Shown piece by piece: positions 1 to 7,545 of a stretch of 27,529 bases of DNA. Location of the stretch: positions 1 to 27,529 of the forward strand of contig JAEEGN010000083.1 of the NCBI GenBank assembly GCA_016280345.1. Direction: 5' to 3'. The stretch is from Selenomonadaceae bacterium. GTDB lineage: Bacteria; Bacillota; Negativicutes; Selenomonadales; Selenomonadaceae. Numbering within the stretch: the stretch's first letter is position 1; each line of letters starts with the position of its first letter. Under the pieces are notes generated by a model. That model saw only the letters and a program-made list of their open reading frames with translations, did not search any database and had not been told where the DNA came from. The position numbers and the translations under genes were made by a program.

Positions 1-1843
1 CCAGCATACGCTTCACTTCGATTTCCTCGAAGTAGCCGGCGTCCACGGTGGCGTAGGCGGGAATACCGCGCGCCTGGAGCGCCTCCAGCAGAATCTGCGC
101 TTTTCCCCGCACCGCCCGCAGCAGCACCGCCATGTCGCGCCAGCGGACCGGGCGGTATGCCTCGGCGTCCTTGTCGAAGACCTGGACGCGGCTGTCGTAG
201 AGGTCCCGGAGCCGCCCGGCAATCCATGCCGCTTCCGCCGCGAAGCCCGAGAGCCCTTCTTCGCCCTCATCGTCTTCCACAGCTGGGGCGTCGGCGTTCT
301 CCTCCAACAGGGCGACTTCTACCGGCGCCGGGGCGAAGTCCGGGCCCGTCGTCTCCGGAAAAACGCCTTTGGCGTAAAGGGCTTCCGACGGGCCGTAACC
401 GATTTCCATTTCCGGGGCCGTCATAACCTGGGAAAAGAGGAAGTTCACCGCCGCCAGGATGCCCGGCCGGCTGCGGTAATTCTCGGTCAGCGAGACCAGC
501 TTGCCGGCGGGTTTCGCGGCGAGACAGGCTGCCTGTTTCTGCCGGAAGAGATTGGGGTCCGCCATGCGGAAGCGGTAGATGCTCTGCTTGATGTCGCCTA
601 CGGTGAACAGGTTGTGACCGTTGGCCAGCCGCTGCAGGATCGCCTCCTGGACGCCGTTGGTGTCCTGGTATTCGTCCACCATGACTTCCCGGTAACGGGT
701 CCGCAAGGTGCGGGCGAATTCGTCGTCCTTCAGGAGCCGCAGGGCGAAGTGCTCCAAATCGTTGAAATCCAGCACGGATTTTTTCTTCTTCGCCTGCTGG
801 AACGCTTCGGAAAACAGGCGCGTCAGGCCGGTGACGGCCCGCATGACCGGTGCCGCCGCCAGCAGATCCTGCCGCACCTCCGCCTCGGTGGCGGCGAAGT
901 AATCCGCCTGCAGACGCTTGATTCCTTTTTTGACCTCGTTGTCCCGCAGTTTTTGGAAGAATTTCTTCGTCGCCTCGTCCACGCCTTTGACGGCTTTCTG
1001 GTTCTGGAAAGAGACGCTGAGGAAGGCCTGACGGAGCTCGTCATAGGGCTCTTTGTTCAGGCGCGCCAGCAGATCGTCGATTTGTGCCGCGTCGTTTTCA
1101 AAGGCGGGCACGTAGGCGTCGCAATCCAGCTTCGGGGCCTGCGCCATCAGATACGTCAGGCAGTCCCGCACCCGCAGCAAAGTCCGGCGGGCTTCGCCGC
1201 GAATCTCCTCGTACCAGGGGAGGGCGGTCAGGGATTCCGCCGGCGCCGGGGCGAAGTCATCCGCCAGCGACGCCAGCCACGATTCCGGGTCCGCCTGGCT
1301 CCGGGCGAGCTCGTGCAGGCGCAGCACGATGGCGTGGAGGCTCTCGTCGCCGCGGTCATCGCCATACTGCCAGACGAACTGCAGGAAGTCCGGGTTGCCC
1401 GCCTCGTACTCGGCTTCAAAGAGGTCGGTCACGACACGATCCTTTAGCAGGGCCATTTCCTGCTCGCTGCCCAGCCGGAAGCGGGGGTCGACGTCCAGAG
1501 CGGCGAAGTTCTGCCGCACTAGCGCCTGGCAGAAGGCATGGAGCGTCGAGATGGAGGCGCCGGGCAGGCGGACGAGCTGGGCCGCCATCGCCGGGTCCCC
1601 TGCCGCTTCCACGGCCAGCTTCTTCTCGATTCGGGTGCGCATTTCCGCCGCCGCGGCGTTGGTGAAGGTCGCTACCATGAGCTCGTCAATCCGGCAGCGC
1701 CCTTCCCGGATATTGTGGAGAATGCGCTCGATCAGCGTGAAGGTCTTGCCGGAGCCGGCGGCGGCCGCGACCAGAAGGTTGTCCCCCCAGGTGCGGACGG
1801 CGGTTGCCTGGTCCGGGGAATAGTTCGTTTCTTTGCCGCTCAT
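1..1843 (-). CDS. addA: AddA, ATP-dependent helicase/nuclease subunit A (N-terminal part; gene runs off the window)
   Basis: AddA is the UvrD-like helicase and nuclease subunit of AddAB, which resects double-strand breaks for RecA-dependent repair in the cytoplasm. Only the first 614 residues are in the window; the stop codon and the C-terminal RecB-type nuclease domain lie beyond base 1. Visible motifs are Walker A AAAGSGKT (residues 27-34), the helicase Ia-type segment ATFTNAAAAEMR, a STLHAFC motif, the Walker B/DExx segment VDEYQDTNG (about residue 385), GDIKQSIYRFR and TENYRS. All are typical of superfamily 1A helicases. The ATG at 1843 overlaps the addB stop as ATGA (1840-1843), so the two subunits are probably translationally coupled. 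A GGAGGAGG-like stretch inside the end of addB can serve as ribosome binding site. Identification is firm; completeness cannot be judged. Confidence 0.95.
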   Translation of the reverse strand, partial: MSGKETNYSPDQATAVRTWGDNLLVAAAAGSGKTFTLIERILHNIREGRCRIDELMVATFTNAAAAEMRTRIEKKLAVEAAGDPAMAAQLVRLPGASISTLHAFCQALVRQNFAALDVDPRFRLGSEQEMALLKDRVVTDLFEAEYEAGNPDFLQFVWQYGDDRGDESLHAIVLRLHELARSQADPESWLASLADDFAPAPAESLTALPWYEEIRGEARRTLLRVRDCLTYLMAQAPKLDCDAYVPAFENDAAQIDDLLARLNKEPYDELRQAFLSVSFQNQKAVKGVDEATKKFFQKLRDNEVKKGIKRLQADYFAATEAEVRQDLLAAAPVMRAVTGLTRLFSEAFQQAKKKKSVLDFNDLEHFALRLLKDDEFARTLRTRYREVMVDEYQDTNGVQEAILQRLANGHNLFTVGDIKQSIYRFRMADPNLFRQKQAACLAAKPAGKLVSLTENYRSRPGILAAVNFLFSQVMTAPEMEIGYGPSEALYAKGVFPETTGPDFAPAPVEVALLEENADAPAVEDDEGEEGLSGFAAEAAWIAGRLRDLYDSRVQVFDKDAEAYRPVRWRDMAVLLRAVRGKAQILLEALQARGIPAYATVDAGYFEEIEVKRML

Positions 1844-4800
1844 TGCGAATCCTCCTCCTGTTCCATCAACGCTATGAAGTCGCCCTTGCCGGGAAGTTCC
1901 CGGAAGCGGTCGAAATGGTTCTCAGGGTCGAAGCCGCAGCACTGGAATTCTTTGCAGGGGCAGAACTGGCAGGCGCTTGAATTGTTCATCCGGTACGGCG
2001 CGGCCTCGATCCGGCCTGCCGCGATGCCGCTGCCGGTCTCGATGAGAAGGCGGCGGGCGTACCGGAGCAGGACCGCCAGCTTCTCCCGGGAAAAGGCGTA
2101 TTTCTCGCGGCTCGTTTTGGTCAGTCCCCCGTTCTTGTCGCGGGGCAGCCAGAGGAAGCGCGAGGACGGGTCGAGATTGTCCAGGACCGGCGCTTCGTCC
2201 AGCAGCCAGCCTTTCATGCGCTGCGCTTTTTCCACTTCGGCCCGGGCGTCATCCGACGTCAGTCGGTGGTCAAGGGACTGGACCTGGTTCTGCAGCGAGC
2301 AGTAAAGCAGTCCGGCCAGCTGCCCGCGGCCGCCCTCCGCCGACGTCACCAGATGCCTGCCGGCCAGCCCGTAGGTCAAAAGCTGGAGCTGGAGGCCGTG
2401 GTAGATCTCGCTGAGCCGCAGTTCCGGCGTTCCCGACTTGTAATCGAGGACGAGGAAATAGGCGTCCTCCTCTCCCTCCGGGCCGGGCAGGCGGGCGACG
2501 TCCAGCCGGTCGATCTGGCCGACGACTTCCAGCTGCGCGTTGCCGGGAAGGGGAAAGACCAGGTCTTCGCCGCCGCCGAACCGGAATTCCAGCCAGCGGG
2601 GGTGGAAGGGACTCGCGCCGGCGAAATCGCAGAGCCGGTCGATGGCCCGCTGGGCGGTACGCCCGATGCGGCGGCGCAGATTCCGGTACTGGCGGCTGCT
2701 GGCAAGGACCGGCGCGTTTTCCTCGCTTGCCAGATCGTCCAGGAGCCGCTGGCAGCGGTCGCGCCGCTCTTCCGCCGAAAGCCCGCTCCAGGAACAGCGG
2801 TCGCGCCGCAGCTCCTCGCCGAAGCGGAACAGGAGCCCGTGCAGGAGCTGGCCGTAGTCCGGCGCCTCAAAGCCGAACTCCGCCCGGGGCGCGAGCTGGA
2901 GCCCGTACTGGGCGAAATGCCGGAAGGGGCATGCGTTGAAGCGTTCGAAGCGGGTGACGCTGCCGCGCAGGCGACGTTCCTTCAGATAAAGCCGTTCTGT
3001 CAGCGGCCGGGGCAGAGGCCGGCTGTCCGACTGTCGCTGCCCGTCGATGAACAGGGCCTCGACGAGTCGTGACAGGGCGGGCCGGTCGTGTTCCCGCGCC
3101 CAGTTATAGACGGCGGGCCAGACCGCGCCTTCACGCTGCCGCTTCTCCCGGTATTCCCGAAGCGCCGGAGCCAGAAGGGCCACGGCCCGCGACGGCAGGG
3201 AAAAGAGCAGGTCCTGCCGCTGCTCGGCGCCCTCCAGCGGAATCGCGTCCACCGTTACCGGCAGGATGGACCGCAGGCGGCCGATGAGAGGAGACGGCGC
3301 CAGCCCCGCACCTTCGGTGTCCGCCAAGGCATAGGAAATCCAGAGATACGACCGGGCTTCGGTGAAAGCGTGATAGAGAAGGTAATTTTCTCCGCAGGCG
3401 TCCTCCGCCGCGCCCGGAGAAAGTTCCAGCCGGACCTTTTCCCCCGCCTGCCGCAGCAGCAGACGGTCGGATTCCGACAGGAGACCGGTGTCATGATGGG
3501 CGCGGGGCATGTTTCCTTCGTTGGCCCCGAGGATATAGAGCGCCGGGATATTGCCGAGGCTGTTCTGGTCGAAGGAGGCCACGGTCACGGCGTCGATCCC
3601 CGGCGGAATCAGGGAAATCTCCAATCCGTCGAGACCGTCGCCCAAAAGGTCGGCGTACTCCTCCAGGCTGACCGGCTCGTCGCTGAGGATGGCCGCGAAC
3701 TGGTCGAAGAGATCCATCACTGCCTGCCAGATCATCCGGTGTTCCTTGGCCTCGGCCAGCCGGCCGCCGGCTTCGGCTTCTTTCGCCCAACGGTCCAGCG
3801 TCGCCGGTACGCCGAGTCCCGTCAGGAAATCGTAGAGGGCCCGCGTTCGGCCTTCGGCGCTTTCAGCCCCGGTGATGGCCTGTTCCAGGGCGGACAGGGG
3901 ACCGGCCACGCGCTGGCGGAGGTCGTTGATTTCCGCCAGATACGCCGCGGCCGCTGCCTGTTTCTCCGGGCTGTCCGATTGCCGCCGGTGGGCGTAAGGC
4001 CATTCCTTCCGCCAACTGCTCCCGCCCCGCAGGCCGAATTCCAGTACGTAGTTTTCCAGCCGGTCTGTTTCGTCGCGGTCCATGGGCCAAAGCCCGGTTT
4101 TGAGGGCGCGGAACATCGCGTCGTAGCGCCAGCCTTCCAGCAGGGCCTCCAGGGACGAGCGCAGCAGTTCCGCCAGCGGGTGATGGACGCCGGCCCGCTT
4201 CACGTCGCTGAAGAAGGGAATGCCGTAGTCCGCCAGCGTGAACTCCAAAATCTGCCGGTAGGCGTCCCCGTCGCGCAGCAGGATGCCGACGTCCCGGTAA
4301 CGCCGGCCTTCGTCGCGGCAAAGGCGCACGATGTCCGCCGCCGCCGCCTCGGCCTCCATCCGACGCGTTGCTGCCTCCACCAGATGAAGTCCGGCGGCGT
4401 TCTTCTCCCGCCGCAACGGGAAGGCGAAGAGGCGCCGCTCGATGGCGGCCAGCCCCGCTGCCTCCGGCCGGAAACGACGCGATGCCCCCAGCTGTCGCAC
4501 GTCATGGGAAATTCCCAGCTCCGCCGCCATGTTTTTCAGGAGCTGCAGTGTCTTTGCCGCCCGGTAGAAAAGCTCTGGCTCCGCCGGAGGCTTCTCTGGC
4601 CTTACGTCGTGGTCCAGGGGCAGCGTGATGTGAAGGCGCGCCGCCTTCTGAAAAAGGGCGCGGAGTACGGCCTGTTCCTGAGGATTGAAGAAGATGAAGC
4701 CGTCGAGCCAGACCTCGGCGCCTTCCAGAAGCGGGGCGTTGGGAATCGCCGCCGCCAGTGCTGCCATACGGTCTTCCGCGTCTTCGTAGCGCCCCTGGGT

Positions 4801-5316
4801 CGCCTGCGTGAAATCTTCATAAAGCAGGGCAATGTCCCGGAGTTTTTGGGACAGATGGGCGCTGTCCACCGCCTCCGACGCCTGCCGGAGCTGCTCGGGC
4901 GTGCCGCCGTAGTTCTTCAGCTCCTCGATGAGTCCCGACAGCGACGCCGTGAAGCCCCTTTGTCGGGCGGCCCGCAGGAAGGCCGTAAGCTCCCCGCCGC
5001 GCCGGGCGATGATCTTTTTCAGGATCAGCCGCTTGCCGATGGCTGTGATGCGCGGTTTCTTATGTCGGCCGGCCGTCTGTTCCAGCTGCCAGGCCAGACG
5101 GCGGAAGCCGAATACGAAGCCCCGCATGGAGCCGCGGCTTGCCGTGGCCGCCGCCAGCGCGCGCTCCACCTGGTACGTCATGTGCTCGGGCACGATCAGC
5201 AGCAGCGTCGGCCCCAGAGGAGCGGCCGCGATTTTCGCCGCCATCGCCCGCAGGCATTCAAAGGTCTTGCCGCTGCCCGCCCGTCCCAGGATGAAATCCA
5301 GCTTCGCCTGTTCCAT
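1840..5316 (-). CDS. addB: AddB, helicase-nuclease subunit B with Fe-S cluster
   Basis: AddB is the partner of AddA in the AddAB double-strand break resection enzyme. The 1158-residue length is normal for Firmicutes AddB. It starts with FILGRAGSGKT (Walker A, residues 11-18). The C-terminal RecB-family nuclease carries GQIDRLD and LDYKSG, with the catalytic Asp and Lys. The expected cysteines for the 4Fe-4S staple are present: C796 (FNACPFRHF) and a C-terminal cluster at C1116, C1119, C1121 and C1126/C1127. The C-terminal cluster holds more cysteines than the usual three, so which one binds iron is uncertain. The ATG at 5316 is preceded by AGGAGG seven bases upstream. An extended -10 promoter lies about 135 bp upstream. 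addA follows directly with an ATGA overlap, the usual addB-addA order. Confidence 0.96.
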   Translation of the reverse strand: MEQAKLDFILGRAGSGKTFECLRAMAAKIAAAPLGPTLLLIVPEHMTYQVERALAAATASRGSMRGFVFGFRRLAWQLEQTAGRHKKPRITAIGKRLILKKIIARRGGELTAFLRAARQRGFTASLSGLIEELKNYGGTPEQLRQASEAVDSAHLSQKLRDIALLYEDFTQATQGRYEDAEDRMAALAAAIPNAPLLEGAEVWLDGFIFFNPQEQAVLRALFQKAARLHITLPLDHDVRPEKPPAEPELFYRAAKTLQLLKNMAAELGISHDVRQLGASRRFRPEAAGLAAIERRLFAFPLRREKNAAGLHLVEAATRRMEAEAAAADIVRLCRDEGRRYRDVGILLRDGDAYRQILEFTLADYGIPFFSDVKRAGVHHPLAELLRSSLEALLEGWRYDAMFRALKTGLWPMDRDETDRLENYVLEFGLRGGSSWRKEWPYAHRRQSDSPEKQAAAAAYLAEINDLRQRVAGPLSALEQAITGAESAEGRTRALYDFLTGLGVPATLDRWAKEAEAGGRLAEAKEHRMIWQAVMDLFDQFAAILSDEPVSLEEYADLLGDGLDGLEISLIPPGIDAVTVASFDQNSLGNIPALYILGANEGNMPRAHHDTGLLSESDRLLLRQAGEKVRLELSPGAAEDACGENYLLYHAFTEARSYLWISYALADTEGAGLAPSPLIGRLRSILPVTVDAIPLEGAEQRQDLLFSLPSRAVALLAPALREYREKRQREGAVWPAVYNWAREHDRPALSRLVEALFIDGQRQSDSRPLPRPLTERLYLKERRLRGSVTRFERFNACPFRHFAQYGLQLAPRAEFGFEAPDYGQLLHGLLFRFGEELRRDRCSWSGLSAEERRDRCQRLLDDLASEENAPVLASSRQYRNLRRRIGRTAQRAIDRLCDFAGASPFHPRWLEFRFGGGEDLVFPLPGNAQLEVVGQIDRLDVARLPGPEGEEDAYFLVLDYKSGTPELRLSEIYHGLQLQLLTYGLAGRHLVTSAEGGRGQLAGLLYCSLQNQVQSLDHRLTSDDARAEVEKAQRMKGWLLDEAPVLDNLDPSSRFLWLPRDKNGGLTKTSREKYAFSREKLAVLLRYARRLLIETGSGIAAGRIEAAPYRMNNSSACQFCPCKEFQCCGFDPENHFDRFRELPGKGDFIALMEQEEDSQ

Positions 5317-5449
5317 ACGTCAAACCTCCTACGGTTGTATCAGATGTGTCATGTTATCCTATCAAATCGCGGCGGCAATTTTATGCATCTCGTCCCCGGA
5401 AAAACCGGCATTGTTTGTCGGTCGCGCCGCTTGCTTGCCATTCAAACAT

Positions 5450-5458
5450 ATTATACCA
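5450..5458 (-). promoter_or_regulatory. Extended -10 promoter for addB-addA
   Basis: On the minus strand the sequence reads TGGTATAAT, an extended -10 element with a perfect TATAAT. No good -35 is seen, which fits extended -10 promoters. It would give a 5' leader of about 130 bases before the addB ATG. A weaker alternative closer to the gene is TTGCCG, 16 bp, TAACAT, with its -10 near 5351-5356. Confidence 0.55.
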
Positions 5459-5521
5459 GATGAAGAAAAAGCCCGGGCGGATTTTTGGCCGCGGTGGGGA
5501 AATCTTCATTTCGGGAGCACG

Positions 5522-5558
5522 AAAAAGGCTGCCCGTCGGGAATCCGGACGGACAGCCT
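5522..5558 (-). terminator. Intrinsic terminator upstream of addB
   Basis: On the minus strand an AGGCTGTCCGTC / GACGGGCAGCCT stem (one G-T pair, small loop) runs straight into TTTTTC. There is no recognisable protein gene immediately upstream on this strand. It therefore either ends the candidate structured RNA at 5559-5700 or acts as an attenuator ahead of the addB promoter. Confidence 0.65.
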
Positions 5559-5708
5559 CTGGTTTTCCGTTGTCCGTTTCACACCGTGGATGATGGAAAC
5601 GTGACATACCGATTCGGGTTTCCCACGGTCGGGGCAGACGGATGACAAGCTTACAGCGGCATAGTTTGATGTGGGGAATTTATTCCCGGTCTTTTTTCGG
5701 AGTCTATA
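5522..5708 (-). ncRNA. Candidate structured non-coding RNA or orphan leader (family unknown)
   Basis: The minus strand between 5650 and 5560 folds into one long interrupted hairpin. From the outside in, TTGTC(AT)CCGT pairs with ACGGACAA (5570-5577), ACCGTG pairs with CACGGT (5624-5629 with 5583-5588), and GGAAAC pairs with GTTTCC (5618-5623 with 5595-5600). The apical loop is about 17 nt. A separate perfect small hairpin, GGGAAT-aa-ATTCCC, lies at the 5' side, and the intrinsic terminator at 5522-5558 closes the unit. The promoter is unclear: TACAAT at 5709-5714 has only a badly spaced TTGCCC (20 bp). I compared it by eye with 6S, SRP, tmRNA, RNase P and the common riboswitches and recognise none. 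No convincing protein is encoded here. Confidence 0.4.
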
Positions 5709-5714
5709 ATTGTA

Positions 5715-5932
5715 CGTCGATGTATCTTCCGGGCGGGCAATTCTCTCATGAAAACCACGTCTGCGTGAAGGAAACTTCGTTGCCGGAAAAGCGGTCAGCC
5801 ATAATTCATCCCCATTAAAAAAGGGCCGTCATTGTTTCGGGGACAGTCCCAGGCTGCCGAAGGAATCCCGTCTGGTCCGGACCGGAAAAGACGCCCGGCA
5901 GCGGAGCTTTCTCGAAAACCCGCAGAGACAGC
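5715..5932. other. Intergenic DNA, nothing convincing seen
   Basis: This stretch lies between the candidate RNA and the terminator of the hydroxyacid dehydrogenase gene. Short reading frames on both strands lack ribosome binding sites and family features. A TATAAT on the plus strand at 5705-5710 has no acceptable -35 and no gene downstream on that strand. Confidence 0.4.
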
Positions 5933-5973
5933 AAAAAAGCAGGAAACGCCGAAGATGGTTTTCGGCGTTTCCT
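5933..5973 (-). terminator. Intrinsic terminator of the hydroxyacid dehydrogenase gene
   Basis: A perfect 13-bp stem (5941-5953 with 5961-5973) with a 7-nt loop is followed on the minus strand by GC and a run of six T (5933-5938). It sits 12 bases after the stop codon of the gene at 5986-6858. Confidence 0.9.
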
Positions 5974-5985
5974 GTAAGAAGTTCC

Positions 5986-6858
5986 TTATTCGCGCTTCAG
6001 ATACCAATGGATCAGCGCCTGGGTGCCGCAGTCTTCCATGCCCCGGGCGGCGATTTCGTCGTAGAGGCGCTTGGCCAGGGAGAGGCCCGGGAGGTCGATT
6101 TGCATTTCCTCGGCGGCGTCCAGGGCGATGCGCATATCCTTGATGAAGTGCTTGATGAAGAAGCCGGGGGAGTCGTCGCCGCGAATCATGCGGGGCGCGA
6201 GGTTCGATAGCGACCAGGAGCCGGCGGCGCCGCCGGAGATGGTCTCCAGGACCTCGGTGGTGTCGAGGCCGGCTTTCTCGGCGAAGGCGATGGCTTCGCA
6301 GACGCCCAGCATGGTGGAAGCGATGGCCACCTGATTCGCCATCTTCGTGAACTGGCCGGAGCCGGCGGGGCCGAAGTAGCGGATGGTGCGACCGATGATC
6401 TCAAAGATCGGCTTCACGGTGTCGAAGGCTGTCCGGTCACCGCCCACCATGATGACGAGGGAGCCGTTCCGGGCGCCAATGTCACCGCCGGAGACCGGGG
6501 CGTCGAGGGCGGCGATGCCCTTCTTCTTGGCTTCGTCATAGAGCTTCCGGGCAAGCATGGGGCTGGAGGTGGTCATGTCGATGACGTAGCCGCCCTGCTT
6601 CGTCGACAGGATGCCCTTCTCCCCGAAGTAGATCTGCTCGACGTCCTCGGGATAGCCGACGATGGAGATGACGACGTCGGACTCCGCCGCCAGTTCCGCC
6701 GGGGTATCCGCCCAACGGGCGCCTTTCTCAATCAGGGCCTCCGCTTTGTCACGGGTGCGGTTAAAGACCGTCAGTTGATAGCCGGCTTCAAGAAGATGGG
6801 TGGCCATGCTGGCGCCCATGACGCCAGTGCCGATGAATCCGATCCGTTTGATGAGCAT
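5986..6858 (-). CDS. NAD(P)-dependent beta-hydroxyacid dehydrogenase (2-hydroxy-3-oxopropionate reductase / 3-hydroxyisobutyrate dehydrogenase family)
   Basis: This 290-residue protein belongs to the beta-hydroxyacid dehydrogenase family, which interconverts beta-hydroxy acids such as glycerate, 3-hydroxyisobutyrate or 4-hydroxybutyrate with the matching semialdehydes in the cytoplasm. The N-terminal Rossmann motif GFIGTGVMG is at residues 7-15. The substrate-binding segment DAPVSGGDIGARNGSL follows, and the catalytic lysine is K172 in GQFTKMANQ. Length and motif order are standard. I place the start at the ATG at 6858 because AGGAGG lies seven bases upstream; a longer frame back to 6942 would cover the promoter. 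It is monocistronic, with its own promoter (6892-6920) and terminator. The substrate cannot be told from sequence; tartronate semialdehyde reductase (GarR) is a reasonable guess. Confidence 0.9.
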   Translation of the reverse strand: MLIKRIGFIGTGVMGASMATHLLEAGYQLTVFNRTRDKAEALIEKGARWADTPAELAAESDVVISIVGYPEDVEQIYFGEKGILSTKQGGYVIDMTTSSPMLARKLYDEAKKKGIAALDAPVSGGDIGARNGSLVIMVGGDRTAFDTVKPIFEIIGRTIRYFGPAGSGQFTKMANQVAIASTMLGVCEAIAFAEKAGLDTTEVLETISGGAAGSWSLSNLAPRMIRGDDSPGFFIKHFIKDMRIALDAAEEMQIDLPGLSLAKRLYDEIAARGMEDCGTQALIHWYLKRE

Positions 6859-6891
6859 ATCGGTACCTCCTATATGATCCAGTTTGTCTTT

Positions 6892-6920
6892 ATCATAGCA
6901 GACGTTTGCCCGGCGCGCAA
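6892..6920 (-). promoter_or_regulatory. Sigma-70-type promoter of the hydroxyacid dehydrogenase gene
   Basis: On the minus strand TTGCGC (6915-6920) and TATGAT (6892-6897) are separated by exactly 17 bp. The predicted start is about 30 bases upstream of the ATG at 6858. Confidence 0.65.
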
Positions 6921-6938
6921 GTCCGGGTGAATGAAGCG

Positions 6939-7544
6939 TCATTTTTTCCGTCGCCGGCTCCGGGGCGGGCCCAGAATTTCAGCGTAAAGGATGGCGTTGC
7001 GAAGCGCGACGGGCGAGAGCGGCGGGAGCGGGAATCTGGCCGGAGGTTTGGGGGCGAGCTTGGCCTGGGAGCGGTAGGCGGCTTCTTCGGCGGCACGGGC
7101 TGCCTGTTCCTGCCGCGTCTTTTCCTCCAAATACCGCTGATAATGGTTTTTCGCCTGCAGTTCCTGCTCGGCTTCGATGGCCGCCGAGTCGGCCGCCATT
7201 TCCTCACGGTAGATGCCGTCCGAGGCCGGTTCCTCCAGTCGCGGGGCCCCGGTCAGGGGCGGAATCTCAAAGCCCAGGTCAGGGACCTGATGAGGCTCCT
7301 CCGGGGCGGATTCGGCCGGTTCCTCCGGCATTTCCGGCGGGACGGGCAGTTGCCGCCGTTTCCGAGGACTGTTCCGGAGCTGCGCCCAGAAGATGAGGGC
7401 CACCACCAGAAAGACGGGCCAGTCCTCGATCAGGTCTTCGTCCAGAACGTCGCCCAGAACGTCGCCCAAGACGTTGAAGACCGCGCCTGCGAGATCGGCC
7501 AGTCCCATCAGGATCTTGCTCAGAAGAAGGCCCAAGGCGCCCAT
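6939..7544 (-). CDS. Uncharacterised membrane-anchored protein, third gene of the nfeD-floA operon
   Basis: I do not recognise a named family for this 201-residue protein. A hydrophobic or amphipathic N-terminus (residues 1-35) includes a GDVLGDVL repeat made by a 12-bp tandem DNA repeat. One likely membrane segment follows (WPVFLVVALIFWAQL, about 42-56), then a Pro/Glu-rich linker (about 60-105). A charged, probably coiled-coil stretch (about 110-155) precedes a basic C-terminus with the compact segment ALRNAILYAEILGPPRSRRRKK. The C-terminal segment looks like a conserved docking motif. The ATG at 7544 comes one base after the floA stop, so translation is probably coupled and the protein probably works with FloA. 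A role as FloA partner or scaffold is inference only. Confidence 0.75.
   Translation of the reverse strand: MGALGLLLSKILMGLADLAGAVFNVLGDVLGDVLDEDLIEDWPVFLVVALIFWAQLRNSPRKRRQLPVPPEMPEEPAESAPEEPHQVPDLGFEIPPLTGAPRLEEPASDGIYREEMAADSAAIEAEQELQAKNHYQRYLEEKTRQEQAARAAEEAAYRSQAKLAPKPPARFPLPPLSPVALRNAILYAEILGPPRSRRRKK
7443..7466. repeat. 12-bp tandem repeat, two exact copies
   Basis: CAGAACGTCGCC occurs twice in tandem, with a degenerate third copy after it. On the minus strand it encodes the repeated GDVL motif near the N-terminus of the third floA-operon gene. The period is a multiple of three, so copy-number change would keep the frame. Confidence 0.85.
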
Positions 7545-7545
7545 G

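Noticed and set aside
614..1447. Plus-strand frame opposite addA
   Set aside because: addA is in frame with all helicase motifs through this stretch, so this is a shadow.
3088..5463. Very long open frame antisense to addB (plus strand)
   Set aside because: It is a by-product of high GC third positions. The translation is Arg/Gly/Pro/Gln-rich without any domain, and the opposite strand encodes a full AddB with all motifs.
5451..5648. Small minus-strand protein of 65 residues overlapping the candidate RNA
   Set aside because: It runs through the terminator and the addB promoter, and has no convincing ribosome binding site or recognisable sequence.
5559..5650. 6S RNA or a known riboswitch
   Set aside because: The long interrupted hairpin recalls 6S, but I could not identify its conserved bubble, and none of the conserved cores of common riboswitches is present. 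I left it as unknown.
5795..6143. Small frames near the end of the hydroxyacid dehydrogenase gene
   Set aside because: They cross a strong terminator hairpin, lack ribosome binding sites and have no family features.
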